Shown one piece after another: positions 9,638 to 18,844 of a DNA stretch of 64,000 bases. The notes under the pieces are model-generated. The model was not told the origin of the DNA and did not search any database. It was given only the letters and a program-made list of their open reading frames with translations. Every line of letters starts with the position of its first letter. Within the stretch, counting starts at the first letter, position 1. The position numbers were made by a program, and so were the translations under genes. The DNA is from Gemmatimonadales bacterium (GTDB taxonomy: Bacteria > Gemmatimonadota > Gemmatimonadetes > Palauibacterales > Palauibacteraceae), in NCBI GenBank assembly GCA_009838765.1, contig VXQX01000040.1:23748-87747 (forward strand), read 5' to 3'.

Positions 9638-10753
9638 ATGAGAGAAGGAGTTGCGATGCGTTATCGGGCGGTGACCACCCTGGGGCTCGTTGCGCTCCTT
9701 GCGCTCCTTGCCGGCGTTCCGCCTCTCCCCGTCTCCGCGCAGTCGATCACCGTCGTGTCCTGGGGCGGCTCCTACGGCCGCGCCGTCCACGAGGGCGCCA
9801 ACATTCCCTTCACCGAGGCGACGGGCATCCGGGTCGGCGTGGAGGACTACAACGGCGGCCTGGCCCAGATACGGGCCCAGGTGGACGTCGGGAACATCCA
9901 CTGGGACGTGGTCGACCTGGAGATCGCCGATGCCGTGCGCGGTTGCGACGAGGGGCTGCTCGAGCCGGTAGACATCGACGATCTGCCTCCCGGACCCGAC
10001 GGCACTCCCGCGGCCGACGACTTCGCGGCCGAGGCCCAGACCGAGTGCGGGGTGGGCAATCTGTACTGGTCGACCGTGTACGCGTACAACGATGAGAACT
10101 TCGCGGGCGAAAAGCCCAACACCATGGCCGACTTCTTCGACCTGGCGAAGTTCCCGGGCCGCCGCGGGATGCGGCGGGTACCGCAGGTGAACCTGGAGTT
10201 CGCCCTGATCGCCGATGGCGTGCCGCTCGACGAAGTGTACGCCACGCTGAGGACGCCGGAGGGCCTCGACCGGGCCTTCGCCAAGCTCGAAACCATCAGG
10301 GATGAGGTGGTCTGGTGGGAGGCGGGCGCCCAGCCGCCGCAGATGCTGGCCGACGGGGAAGTGGTCATGAGCACGGCGTACAACGGCCGCATCTTCAATG
10401 CCCAGGTCATGGAAAACCAGCCGTTCGTGATCGTGTGGGACGGGCAGTTGCTGGACGTGGGCCAGATCGGGATCGTCGCGGGCACCCCGAGGCTGGAGGA
10501 GGCACTGCGGTACGTAGCCTTCAAGACCAGCGCCGAGTCCCTGGCGCGGATCGGCCGCCGCATCTCCTATTCGCCGGCGCGCAGATCGGGCATGCCGCTG
10601 GTGACGACCCATGTGGTCGCGGGGGTCGAGATGGCGCCGCACCTGCCGGCCAGCCCGGGCAACGTGGATCGTGCGCTGCGTTACGACTGGGCGTTCTGGG
10701 TCGACCACCAGGACGAACTGAACGAGCGCTTCAGCGCCTGGCTGGCGCGCTAG
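9638..10753 (+). CDS. Periplasmic solute-binding protein of the spermidine/putrescine (PotD/PotF-like) family
   Basis: 371-aa exported substrate-binding protein. The signal peptide ends near PVSAQS, followed by the family opening ITVVSWGGSYGRAV. Further family traits are the segments NDENFAGEKPNTMADFFD and NPFRLA-like loops around VMSTAYNGRIFNAQ. Both this ATG and one at 9656 have an AAGGAG site at sensible spacing; I kept the longer start. No permease or ATPase genes for uptake flank it: upstream is the divergent BNR protein and downstream a convergent TonB receptor. It is therefore an orphan binding protein that must use transport components elsewhere. The ligand class (polyamine, opine or other) is inferred from family only. 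Confidence 0.85.
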   Translation: MREGVAMRYRAVTTLGLVALLALLAGVPPLPVSAQSITVVSWGGSYGRAVHEGANIPFTEATGIRVGVEDYNGGLAQIRAQVDVGNIHWDVVDLEIADAVRGCDEGLLEPVDIDDLPPGPDGTPAADDFAAEAQTECGVGNLYWSTVYAYNDENFAGEKPNTMADFFDLAKFPGRRGMRRVPQVNLEFALIADGVPLDEVYATLRTPEGLDRAFAKLETIRDEVVWWEAGAQPPQMLADGEVVMSTAYNGRIFNAQVMENQPFVIVWDGQLLDVGQIGIVAGTPRLEEALRYVAFKTSAESLARIGRRISYSPARRSGMPLVTTHVVAGVEMAPHLPASPGNVDRALRYDWAFWVDHQDELNERFSAWLAR

Positions 10754-10787
10754 AAGGCGGGCGCATCGAGGCCTGTGTGCGCGGGCG

Positions 10788-13028
10788 TCAGAACACCACC
10801 CGGTAGACGACGTTCAGGCTCCGCCCGGCCTCCGGCATGATCTCCTTCACCCGGGAGAGGTGGTTGCGGTACTCGGTGTTCGCGGCGTTGGCGAGGCTCA
10901 CGGTCAGGACATTCAGGCGCCCGCCCAGCGTGAACCGCACCCCGGCCGCGGCGTTGAAGACGGTGTATCCGGGCGTCGGCGTCTCGAATTCACCGACCCG
11001 GTCCTGCTCGTCCGCCATCTCGGCCTCCGCCCGCACATACCACGACGGCCTCTCGTACTTCAGGGCCACGTGGCCCTTGAGCGGAGGAACGAGAGGCAAG
11101 GGCCGGCCGGTCTCCTTGAGACTGCCCTTGACCGATGAGGCCACGCCCTCCAGCGCCAGCCCCCGCCCGGCGTCGACGTCCGCGCCGAGTTCGACGCCGC
11201 TGAACACGGCGTCGTTGCCCTGAAACTGATAGATCGGGAGGCGGACGCGGCTCAGGCGACCCGTGTCCTCCCCGTAGATGTGGTTCCTGATGTCGTTGTG
11301 GAATCCGGTCACCTCGGCCCTCAGCCGGTCGGACTCGAAACGGAGGAAGACATCCAGCCCCTGCCCGACCTCGCCCTCCAGCGACGGGTTGCCCACTTCG
11401 AAGACGTAGGCTGCCAGGTGCGGCCCTTCCGAAAAGAGTTCGGGGACGTCGGGTGTGCGAAACGCCCGGGCGACGCTGGTACCGAGCACCAGCCCCGAGG
11501 CCGACTTGTAGAGGATGCCCACCGACCCCGACAGGGCCTGGAAGGTGCGGTCGCGAATCTCGCCGATGTCCGACACCCGGTCTTCCGCCGGATCGGTCCG
11601 GGTCCAGTCGTAGCGCAGCCCCGACTCGATCAGGATGGCACCCAGGTCGATCTCCTCGAGCAGGTACAGGGCCGCCTTCAACCGACGCGTGTCCGGCGTG
11701 TGCAGGGATCCCCCGTATGAAAAGTCTTCCCGGGACACGCGGCCGCCCATCGCCCCGGCCGTGAAGGGTCCCCACCTCCCATGCCGGCCCAGGACGTCCG
11801 CGTTCGCACTCTCCTGATCGAAGAGCGTGCCCACGATGTCCGCTGCTTCGATCTCGCGGTGCGTGTACGAGGTGTAGGTCGCGTCGAAGCGGAGGTTCCG
11901 GAAGGGTCCGACGGGATCTTCGACCACGGTCCGGAACTTCGATGCCACTCGCTCCATTTCGATGCGCACCCCCTCCTGATGCCCGCCGACGAAGCCACCG
12001 GGGATGCCGTAGTAGTTGCGGTAGCCGCGGAAGGAAGCCCCGAGGCGACCCCAATCGGCCACGTAGGCCGTCCCGGCGCCCCCGCTCAACATCTCGCCGT
12101 CGGTGTTGAGAAGCGTGCCGACGGGCGTCTTCAGGTCCCCCGCCGTCCGTGCGGCCACCTCCATGCGCAGCGGCACGCGCGCCGCGATGGGGAACACGGT
12201 CGTCGCGCTGCCGGCCAGCGAGCCCGTCGAGGTCTGCGTCTGCAGCGTCGCCGCGCCCGTCACGCGGTGCGGCATGGACGACGGAATCTCGTCGCGGATG
12301 ACGTTGATGACGCCGCCCAGCGCGTTGCCCCCGTAGAGCAGCGCGCCCGGACCCCGCACCACCTCGATCCGCCGCGCGGAGGACGGATCGAGGGCGGTGG
12401 TGTGGTCCGCGCCCGAGTTGGAGGCGTCCCCGACCGCCGTACCGTCCTCCAGCATCAGTACCCGATCCCCGCTCAGTCCCCGGATCACCGGTTGCGCCAC
12501 CGACGGACCCATCCTGGTGGCGGCGAGCCCCGGCATTGACGCCAGGGTTCCCGCTACGGTCGTCGTCATCTGGCGCTGCAGGTCGTCGCCCGTCATGACG
12601 CTGACCGGCCGGAGCGCCTCGGCCGCGGCCCGCTCGCTGATGGTGGCCGTCACGACCAACTCCCCCAGCGCGAGGGGAGACGGTGACAACTCGATCACGA
12701 CCTCTCCCGACTCCGCCACCGCCCGGCGCGCGCGCACCGTCCCCACGGTGACTTCCACGGTGGCGCCCCGGTACCCCAGGCGCTCGGCTCGAAGGGTGTG
12801 CACCCCCGCGGTCATCCCCGTCAGGTGGAAGGTGCCGTCGGCGCGAGTCACCGCCCTGGTCTCCCTACCGACCACCGATACGCGCGCTCCCGCCAGGGGG
12901 GAACGGGTGTTCGCGTCGCGCAGGCTGCCCTCGAAGACATACCGTCGCTCCGGCTCCTGTGCGGAAGCCCGGGGAACGACGAGCGCGGGAGCGATCGCAA
13001 GAGACAAGACGAGCGCCGGCATTCGCAT
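10788..13028 (-). CDS. TonB-dependent outer-membrane receptor with N-terminal carboxypeptidase-like domain (ZnuD-like)
   Basis: 746-aa receptor. Signal peptide (ending near RASAQE), then a carboxypeptidase-D-like regulatory domain (residues about 27-110; FEGSLRDANTRSPLAGARVS), a plug with PVIRGLSGDRVLMLEDG and RRIEVVRGPGALLYGGNALG, and a barrel ending in Phe (SLNVVYRVVF), as outer-membrane proteins do. The plug pattern resembles ZnuD-type zinc receptors and related copper receptors. It is the last gene of a same-strand run starting with a Cys/His-rich small protein, an ABC ATPase and four permeases, spaced only 24 bases from the last permease. This suggests uptake of the same cargo, with metal ion as the leading guess. 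Confidence 0.9.
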   Translation of the reverse strand: MRMPALVLSLAIAPALVVPRASAQEPERRYVFEGSLRDANTRSPLAGARVSVVGRETRAVTRADGTFHLTGMTAGVHTLRAERLGYRGATVEVTVGTVRARRAVAESGEVVIELSPSPLALGELVVTATISERAAAEALRPVSVMTGDDLQRQMTTTVAGTLASMPGLAATRMGPSVAQPVIRGLSGDRVLMLEDGTAVGDASNSGADHTTALDPSSARRIEVVRGPGALLYGGNALGGVINVIRDEIPSSMPHRVTGAATLQTQTSTGSLAGSATTVFPIAARVPLRMEVAARTAGDLKTPVGTLLNTDGEMLSGGAGTAYVADWGRLGASFRGYRNYYGIPGGFVGGHQEGVRIEMERVASKFRTVVEDPVGPFRNLRFDATYTSYTHREIEAADIVGTLFDQESANADVLGRHGRWGPFTAGAMGGRVSREDFSYGGSLHTPDTRRLKAALYLLEEIDLGAILIESGLRYDWTRTDPAEDRVSDIGEIRDRTFQALSGSVGILYKSASGLVLGTSVARAFRTPDVPELFSEGPHLAAYVFEVGNPSLEGEVGQGLDVFLRFESDRLRAEVTGFHNDIRNHIYGEDTGRLSRVRLPIYQFQGNDAVFSGVELGADVDAGRGLALEGVASSVKGSLKETGRPLPLVPPLKGHVALKYERPSWYVRAEAEMADEQDRVGEFETPTPGYTVFNAAAGVRFTLGGRLNVLTVSLANAANTEYRNHLSRVKEIMPEAGRSLNVVYRVVF

Positions 13029-13052
13029 GCGTTCTCTCCGGTTGAGGGGGCT

Positions 13053-14459
13053 TCAACTCTTGGCCGCTCCGACTGACTCCCGCAAGGTGGGTGGCGACGC
13101 CCGGCGGACGGAGCCGGCCGCGAGCGCGAGGATCGAGGCGAGGACGAGGGCGGTCGCCGCCGGGAAGCCGGCCCGCGTCGCGCTTTCCTCGGTTGCGGCC
13201 GGCTCGAAGACGGGCACGCCCTCCCAATCAACCGCATCGATGGGCGTGGCGGCGAAGAAGTGCGGGTAGAAGTAGGTCTTCAACCGCTCGTGGTGCCGGC
13301 GGACGGCGTCCTGGTAGGCGAGTTGCGCTTCAAGATCGGTCGCCGCGAGGCGGTCGAGGGCGAGCTGGGCGGCGAGCGGGGGCACGAGCAGCGACCAGCG
13401 CCGCGCCCACCGTTCCCGCTCCCGCAGCACGCCCCGGTACGCGCCCGACGCCTCGCGCGCGGCCCGGTCGCCCCGGTGGTTCATGGCGTAGTACCAGGCC
13501 CAGGTGAACACGTCCTCCGGAACCTTCCGGCCGCTCCACTCCGGATAGTCCTCGTAAAAGCCCTGCATCGTCTCGTCCTTCGTCAGGTCCCAGGCCTCGT
13601 GATATCCCTGCCGCTGGCGCACGGTGAGTTCCAGCGCCTCCGGGACGGGGTGGAGGATGGCGTTCGCGAGGCTGAGCGCGGCGGGGGCCAGGAGGGTGAG
13701 CCCCACCCAGGTCCCGACGAGGATCATGGCGTTGGCGGTGGAGGATCGGCGCCCGGACGCGACCCCGAGGCAGAGCGCGAACCAGAAGGCGGTGTGCAGC
13801 GCGATGAGCGCGATCGCCCATCCGGCCCGGCCGTCGAGGGGGACACCCGCCAGCGACGCCGCAACCGCGACCGGCACGGCCACCAGCGCGCCGACGAGAC
13901 AGGCGCGCGACGCGAGCTTGAGGGAGAGCAGCCGCCGCGGCCGGGCGAAGAGGCGGACGAGGTTCCAGGTGCCCCCTTCCCGCTCGCTGGAGACGAGGTC
14001 GTAGGTGAGGGCGATGATGAAGAGGGGGAGGAGCGCGATGAGGAGGAAGGCGAGGTCGAGGTCGCCCGCCGCGGCGAGGCGCGGGTTCACCGTCTCGTGT
14101 TCGTAGAGTTGTCCTTCGAGCGCCAGGAGCCGGATCCGCAGGCTGGCCGTCTCGACCTCCGTCCGGCCCCGGGCGAGCCCCGCCAGAGGCAGGGACGGCT
14201 GCGGGGCCGGGAAAGCCAGGTAGTAGAGCACCTCCCCCGCTTCCGTCGTGGGAGGATAGGTGGAGAGTAGGTAGGCCAGCTGGTCGCGGTAGGCGGTCTC
14301 CGCGGCGATCGCGGAAGACGCCGCCGCTTCGACGTTGCGGCCGCCGCGCCACGCCGCGTAGACCCCGATCGCCAGGAGCAGGACGACGGCGACGGCGACG
14401 CCGGTGGAGCGCGTCAGCCGGAGGATGTCGAGCCTGAGCAGCCTGAGCCGCGCCTTCAC
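13053..14459 (-). CDS. ABC-2-type permease with DUF3526-like domain (second pair, type B)
   Basis: 468-aa membrane protein. The GTG start overlaps the preceding permease stop (GTGA at 14459-14456), so I discard the longer open frame. It has an N-terminal helix (VAVAVVLLLAIGVYAAW), a large external loop, then five or so helices beginning LDLAFLLIALLPLFIIALTY with the cytosolic motif SSEREGGTWNLVRLFARP. A second loop (QRQGYHEAWDLTKDE) follows. It matches in layout and motifs the permease at 15970-17400, making the two paralogues. It probably forms a heteromeric channel with the type A permease next door and is driven by the single ATPase of the operon. Confidence 0.85.
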   Translation of the reverse strand: MKARLRLLRLDILRLTRSTGVAVAVVLLLAIGVYAAWRGGRNVEAAASSAIAAETAYRDQLAYLLSTYPPTTEAGEVLYYLAFPAPQPSLPLAGLARGRTEVETASLRIRLLALEGQLYEHETVNPRLAAAGDLDLAFLLIALLPLFIIALTYDLVSSEREGGTWNLVRLFARPRRLLSLKLASRACLVGALVAVPVAVAASLAGVPLDGRAGWAIALIALHTAFWFALCLGVASGRRSSTANAMILVGTWVGLTLLAPAALSLANAILHPVPEALELTVRQRQGYHEAWDLTKDETMQGFYEDYPEWSGRKVPEDVFTWAWYYAMNHRGDRAAREASGAYRGVLRERERWARRWSLLVPPLAAQLALDRLAATDLEAQLAYQDAVRRHHERLKTYFYPHFFAATPIDAVDWEGVPVFEPAATEESATRAGFPAATALVLASILALAAGSVRRASPPTLRESVGAAKS

Positions 14460-15919
14460 TCTGCGGCCCGATCCACCCCGACGCGCGCGAGCCGCGTCCG
14501 CGCCAGGCCGAGGCCGAGGAGCGGAAGGAGAAGCCACAGGCCGAGCGCGGCCAGGGAGAGCGTGCGGCCGGCGAGCGCTCCTCCGAGCGGAGGCGGCCGC
14601 GTCCCGAAGGTCGGGAATTCCGCCCAGCTATCCCGCGGCAGGCGCTGGGCGCGGTCGTTCTCGTAGCGGATCTCGTTGATGTGGAGATCGTTGAGACGCT
14701 GTATGAGGTCGTACCGGTGGGCTTCGGCCTGCGCCCGGAACGCCTCCACCGCCTCGGGCCCGGTCCCGGATACCGCCATCGAGAGGTCCCTCGCCGCGAG
14801 ATAGGGGGAGAACAGCCCCGCCCACGACAGGACGCGGTCCTGACGGCGCTGGCCTTCGACGAGGTCCTGCTGCTGCTCCTCGTGGATTCGGCTGGTGACG
14901 GCCTCCCCTTCGCGGCTCACCACGCCGCCCCAGTTCAGGGGAAGCTCCTCGACGGAGCCCACGTCGTAGCGCGCCAGGTACTCGTCCCGCAGCGAACGGA
15001 AGAAGGGGTCCTGCGGGTTGTGGCTGTCCCCGACCTCGTTCAGCGCGCGTTCCACCTGGGCGGTGAACTCGGCGCGGGAGGGCAGCGGATGCAGCGCCCC
15101 GGCGACAGAGGCCCCGAGGCGCGGCACGGCGACGCAGAGGACGACCCATACCGCGATCAACTGCGCGAGCGCGCTCCGCGAGGAGGCCCGGAAGGCAGAC
15201 GCCAGGACCGTCAGCAGCACCCAGCCCACCAGGTAGGCCGCGTAGATGCCCGCCAGGCCGGCGATGCGTCCGGGCGAGACCGGGCCCACCGCCCCGGACC
15301 CGGCGATGGCGACCGCGGCGACACCGATGGGAAGGGCCGCGAGGGCCGCCACGGCCCCCGTGCCCAGCACTTTGCCCGCGAGGATCTGGGCGGGCGTCGC
15401 CCCCTGGGCGAGGAGGAGTCGAAGCGTGCCCCGCTCCCGCTCGGCGCTCACCGAGGCGAAGCCCGCGACCACGACGAACAGCGGCAGGAGGAGCGCCAGG
15501 ACGGTCGCCGGAGTGAGGCGGCCGAAGCGCAGCATCCCGGTCGCATGCCGGGCATCGCCGAAGTTGGCCGTGTTCTGCCGGTGACCTTCGAGGAAGAGCG
15601 AGGTCCCCGCCCACGCGCCGACCCCTGGGTCGAAGAAGGCGAGCGGCGCCTCCTCCCGAAAGACGAGGAACCCGTAGTGGATGACCCGGTGCGGATGCCG
15701 GTCCGGCTGCTCCAGCCACTGGCGCTCGACCATCGCCTGGTAGCGGGCGCGCTGCTCCGCCTCGCTCGCGGCGTGATGCCGCGCTCCGAGGACCGCGACC
15801 ACGCCGAGGGCGATGACGAGCCCAAGCAGGAAGATGACGTACCGGTCCTCACGGACCGCGCCCACCTGCCGGCGGGCGACGAGCAACGTGTTGCGGAGAC
15901 CCGCTCTCCATGTACTCAT
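14456..15919 (-). CDS. ABC-2-type permease with DUF3526 domain (second pair, type A)
   Basis: 487-aa membrane protein beginning MSTWRAGLRNTLLVARRQ. The open frame continues upstream, but this ATG is preceded by a TAGGA site and matches the start of its paralogue. Helices near residues 28-47 and from about 165 on flank a periplasmic loop with GTSLFLEGHRQNTANFGD. The cytosolic coupling segment reads SAERERGTLRLLLAQG. The loop motif GSVEELPLNWGG corresponds to RVEDLPINQSG in the permease at 17402-18826, so the two are paralogues. It is one half of the downstream permease pair in a 13-20 kb operon. Confidence 0.86.
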   Translation of the reverse strand: MSTWRAGLRNTLLVARRQVGAVREDRYVIFLLGLVIALGVVAVLGARHHAASEAEQRARYQAMVERQWLEQPDRHPHRVIHYGFLVFREEAPLAFFDPGVGAWAGTSLFLEGHRQNTANFGDARHATGMLRFGRLTPATVLALLLPLFVVVAGFASVSAERERGTLRLLLAQGATPAQILAGKVLGTGAVAALAALPIGVAAVAIAGSGAVGPVSPGRIAGLAGIYAAYLVGWVLLTVLASAFRASSRSALAQLIAVWVVLCVAVPRLGASVAGALHPLPSRAEFTAQVERALNEVGDSHNPQDPFFRSLRDEYLARYDVGSVEELPLNWGGVVSREGEAVTSRIHEEQQQDLVEGQRRQDRVLSWAGLFSPYLAARDLSMAVSGTGPEAVEAFRAQAEAHRYDLIQRLNDLHINEIRYENDRAQRLPRDSWAEFPTFGTRPPPLGGALAGRTLSLAALGLWLLLPLLGLGLARTRLARVGVDRAAE

Positions 15920-15969
15920 TTGTTCGATCCTACCGTCCGACGAAGAGGGAACTGGTCGTGAGCAGGGCT

Positions 15970-17400
15970 TCAGGTTGCGCCCCGCACTCGGCCGAGTCGG
16001 ACGCCCGCGCCCGCAGCCACCAGGCCGAGGAGCGCGCCCAGGACGGCAAGGGGCACGGCGGCGCGGCGCGCGACCTCGCCGGACGCCTCGTCGGCGAGAC
16101 GGAATTGCGGCACGCGGGAAAGGGCGCTGGCGTCCATCTGCTCGCCGGCGACGATGGCGGGCACGAAGAAGTCCCGCCAGCGCTCGGCGAAGGCGCGTAC
16201 CTGCGACTGGAAGCCGGCGAACCGCGCGTCCCCCGTCCCCGCCGCGTCGAGGAGCACTTCCTGGGCGAGGAGCGCCGGCGACAGGAAACGGTAGCGGCGG
16301 ACGAGGGCGATCTGCTCCGCGCGGCGCGCATCGTGTTCCGCCGTCACCTCCTCCAGGCGGCGGTTGACCGCGTCCGTGGCGGCCCACGCCAGCGCGCCGA
16401 GGCCGGGCTCTTCGGCCACCACACCCTCGGCCATCTCGGGATGATCCTCCAGGTACCGGGCGAGGAGTTCGCTGCGGCGGTTCACGGCCTCGTTCGAGGC
16501 CTCGCGCTGGGCGGTGATCATCTGCACGCGCGACGGCAACGGGTGCAGCAGGCCCGCCGCGATGTTGATCGAGGCCGGGAGCACGACGACCAGGACCAGC
16601 CACGCGCCCACCAGCACCGTGGCGTTCCAGGCGGAGGACCGGCGCAGGCTGTTCACCCACGCCGCGAGCACGAACCAGAAGAGCGCGTACGCGACGACGG
16701 CGGCGCACCAGAGGAGGATCCGGCCGGGCGCGCCGAAGCCTCCCGTCACGAGGAGCCCGACCAGCGAGACCGCCAGCACCATGCCCACCGCCAGCAGAGC
16801 GCGGAAGGCGAGCTTCGCCGCCACGACGCCCCGCGCCGAAACGGGCTGCGACAGGGTCAGCGCCAGCGTCCCCTGCTCGCGCTCCTCCGAGAGAACGTTG
16901 AAGCTCAGGGCCAGCACGAGCAGCGGCAGCAGGTAGATGACCACGAAGGCCAGGTCGAAGCGCCCGACCATCAGGTTGAGGGGGCTCTCGACCTCTCCGT
17001 TCTGCTGGAACGACGACTCGTTGGTGTAGATGTTGACGTCGTAGTAGTACGGCAGCAGGTCGCTCTGCCCGACCGTGAGCGCCGTCAGGGGGCCCGGCGT
17101 CAGCACCGCCGTGTGGCGGCCCCGCGCCCCGCCCAGCACGTTCGGGAGCCGTGGATCGGAGAAGCGCGAAGCGGGCTCCGCTCCGGCCTCGATGTCGGCC
17201 AGTTCCTGTGCGAGGGCCTGCGCGCGCTCGACGTTGCCGGCCTGCGCGGCCTCCACGGTACGCTCCTGAAAGCGCGTCCAGACCACGCCGTTGACCAGCG
17301 CGTAGACGAGCAGGAGCGCGAAGAGCCCGAGCGCGATCCGGAGCGGCCGGTCCGCCATGAGCAGACGCCACTCGTTCCGGAGTACGGTGCGCGCGGTCAT
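15970..17400 (-). CDS. ABC-2-type permease with DUF3526-like domain (first pair, type B)
   Basis: 476-aa membrane protein. N-terminal helix (LRIALGLFALLLVYALVNG), periplasmic loop, then helices starting FVVIYLLPLLVLALSF and the coupling motif SEEREQGTLALTLSQP. A central hydrophilic domain (ALAWAATDAVNRRLEEVTAE) and a final helix follow. The ATG lies one base after the stop of the preceding permease (TAGGATG), and the next gene begins 50 bases on. Paralogue of the permease at 13053-14459. ABC-2 permeases of this class are usually annotated as exporters, but the TonB receptor in the operon leaves direction open. Confidence 0.86.
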   Translation of the reverse strand: MTARTVLRNEWRLLMADRPLRIALGLFALLLVYALVNGVVWTRFQERTVEAAQAGNVERAQALAQELADIEAGAEPASRFSDPRLPNVLGGARGRHTAVLTPGPLTALTVGQSDLLPYYYDVNIYTNESSFQQNGEVESPLNLMVGRFDLAFVVIYLLPLLVLALSFNVLSEEREQGTLALTLSQPVSARGVVAAKLAFRALLAVGMVLAVSLVGLLVTGGFGAPGRILLWCAAVVAYALFWFVLAAWVNSLRRSSAWNATVLVGAWLVLVVVLPASINIAAGLLHPLPSRVQMITAQREASNEAVNRRSELLARYLEDHPEMAEGVVAEEPGLGALAWAATDAVNRRLEEVTAEHDARRAEQIALVRRYRFLSPALLAQEVLLDAAGTGDARFAGFQSQVRAFAERWRDFFVPAIVAGEQMDASALSRVPQFRLADEASGEVARRAAVPLAVLGALLGLVAAGAGVRLGRVRGAT

Positions 17401-17401
17401 C

Positions 17402-18826
17402 CTACGTCACCTCCGCGCGCCGTACGCGCGCCGCGGCCATCAGGATCGTTCCCGCGAGCCATCCCCCGAGAACGACGAGCGACAGGATCCGGTTGCCGAG
17501 CACCCAGGCCAGGGTCGGGGCATCGTACCGCAGCGGCGGGGTCGACTCCCAGAGTTCGGCTCCGGCCTGGTAGGAGAAGTCGCCGCTGACGGAGTTCTCG
17601 GTGAGGTCGCCATTCATGCGCCGCATCAGATCCCGGCGGTAGGTCTCCGCGGCGCCCGCGAAGTGCCGGTGCTGCTCGACATCGGTCCCGGCCAGTCCCA
17701 TGGAGAGCGCGCGCACCGCGAGCAGCGGCGCCGCCACCGCCATCATCTCGTGGACGGCCCCCTGGCGCTCAAACGTATCCCAGAGGGCGCCGTAGTTGCG
17801 GTCGAAGATCCGGTTGCCGAACTCCTCGCTCGCCTGGAGCAGGACGCCCGACTGGTTGATCGGCAGATCTTCGACCCGCTCGACCCCGTACTCCGTCAGC
17901 AGGCCCTCGGTCAGCGCCTCGTTGTCCGGACGCGCGATGTCCTCGGTGCCGGAGGCCATCTCCCGTTCCACCGTCCGGGCGAACTCGAGGGCGGATGGCG
18001 TGGGGTGCATCCACTTCGACAGGTCCACCGCCACGCGCGGCGCGACGAGCCCGTTCACCACCCACACGCCCAGGAGAATCACCAGCGCGGTGCGCGTCGA
18101 GCGGGCCCAGGCGGAGACGGCCAGGGAGAGCGCCACGAAGGCGGCGAAATAGATCAGATAGACGACGGCCAGGACCGCGGCCCGGGCCACGGGGGATGCC
18201 GCCGGACCGGGGCTCCCGACGACGAGCGCCGCCGCCCCCACCGCCGCCGCCGGCACCAGCAGCAGCGCCAGCGCGCCGGCGATGCCGAGCGTTTTTCCGA
18301 GCGCCAGATCGCGCCGCCCCACCCCGGTCGCTAGCAGTTGACGCAGCGTGCCCCGCTCCCGCTCGCCGGCGAGCGCGCCGAAGGTGAGGAGGATGATGAG
18401 CAGGGGCACGAGGTGCTGCAGCACCTGCGCCGCCGTGAGGGCGCCGATGCGCTGGGCCGCCGTCGCGTCCTGGGCCGGTCGCAGCAGGAAGTCGTTCTGC
18501 CGGTGCGCTTCGAGCCACACCGATGTCCCGGTGTAGGGGTCCACCCCTTCGTCCACGAAGGACAGCGCGAGGCGAGGCTTGAACGCATAGATGCCGTAGT
18601 GGGCCGCGGAATGGGGATTCTTCTCGCCCTGCGACTCCCAGTGGTCGCGGGCGGTCGCCTGTGCGGCCGCGTGCTCCCGCTGCGCCTCCCGCGCCTGCAC
18701 CCATCCGTGGCCCAGCGAGACGAGCAGCAGCGCTCCAACGAGGATGGCGCACCACCGGAAGCGGCCGTCCCGAAGGACGTCGGTGAATTCCTTGCGGATG
18801 ATATGACGGATACTGTGCCTGATCAT
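17402..18826 (-). CDS. ABC-2-type permease with DUF3526 domain (first pair, type A)
   Basis: 474-aa membrane protein, first of four permeases. After an amphipathic start (MIRHSIRHIIRKEFTDVL) and helix, the periplasmic loop carries GTSVWLEAHRQNDFLL, and the first inner helices are followed by AGERERGTLRQLLATG, the coupling helix. The external region has RVEDLPINQSGVLLQASEE. It shares this whole pattern with the permease at 14456-15919. It starts 18 bases after the ABC ATPase stop, in the same transcription unit. Confidence 0.87.
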   Translation of the reverse strand: MIRHSIRHIIRKEFTDVLRDGRFRWCAILVGALLLVSLGHGWVQAREAQREHAAAQATARDHWESQGEKNPHSAAHYGIYAFKPRLALSFVDEGVDPYTGTSVWLEAHRQNDFLLRPAQDATAAQRIGALTAAQVLQHLVPLLIILLTFGALAGERERGTLRQLLATGVGRRDLALGKTLGIAGALALLLVPAAAVGAAALVVGSPGPAASPVARAAVLAVVYLIYFAAFVALSLAVSAWARSTRTALVILLGVWVVNGLVAPRVAVDLSKWMHPTPSALEFARTVEREMASGTEDIARPDNEALTEGLLTEYGVERVEDLPINQSGVLLQASEEFGNRIFDRNYGALWDTFERQGAVHEMMAVAAPLLAVRALSMGLAGTDVEQHRHFAGAAETYRRDLMRRMNGDLTENSVSGDFSYQAGAELWESTPPLRYDAPTLAWVLGNRILSLVVLGGWLAGTILMAAARVRRAEVT

Positions 18827-18844
18827 CTACGCCTCCCAGTCGTG

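Noticed and set aside
15920..17371. Extended start of the third permease (971 codons)
   Set aside because: The extra N-terminus is the wrong frame of the neighbouring permease gene; the ATG at 15919 matches the paralogue start.
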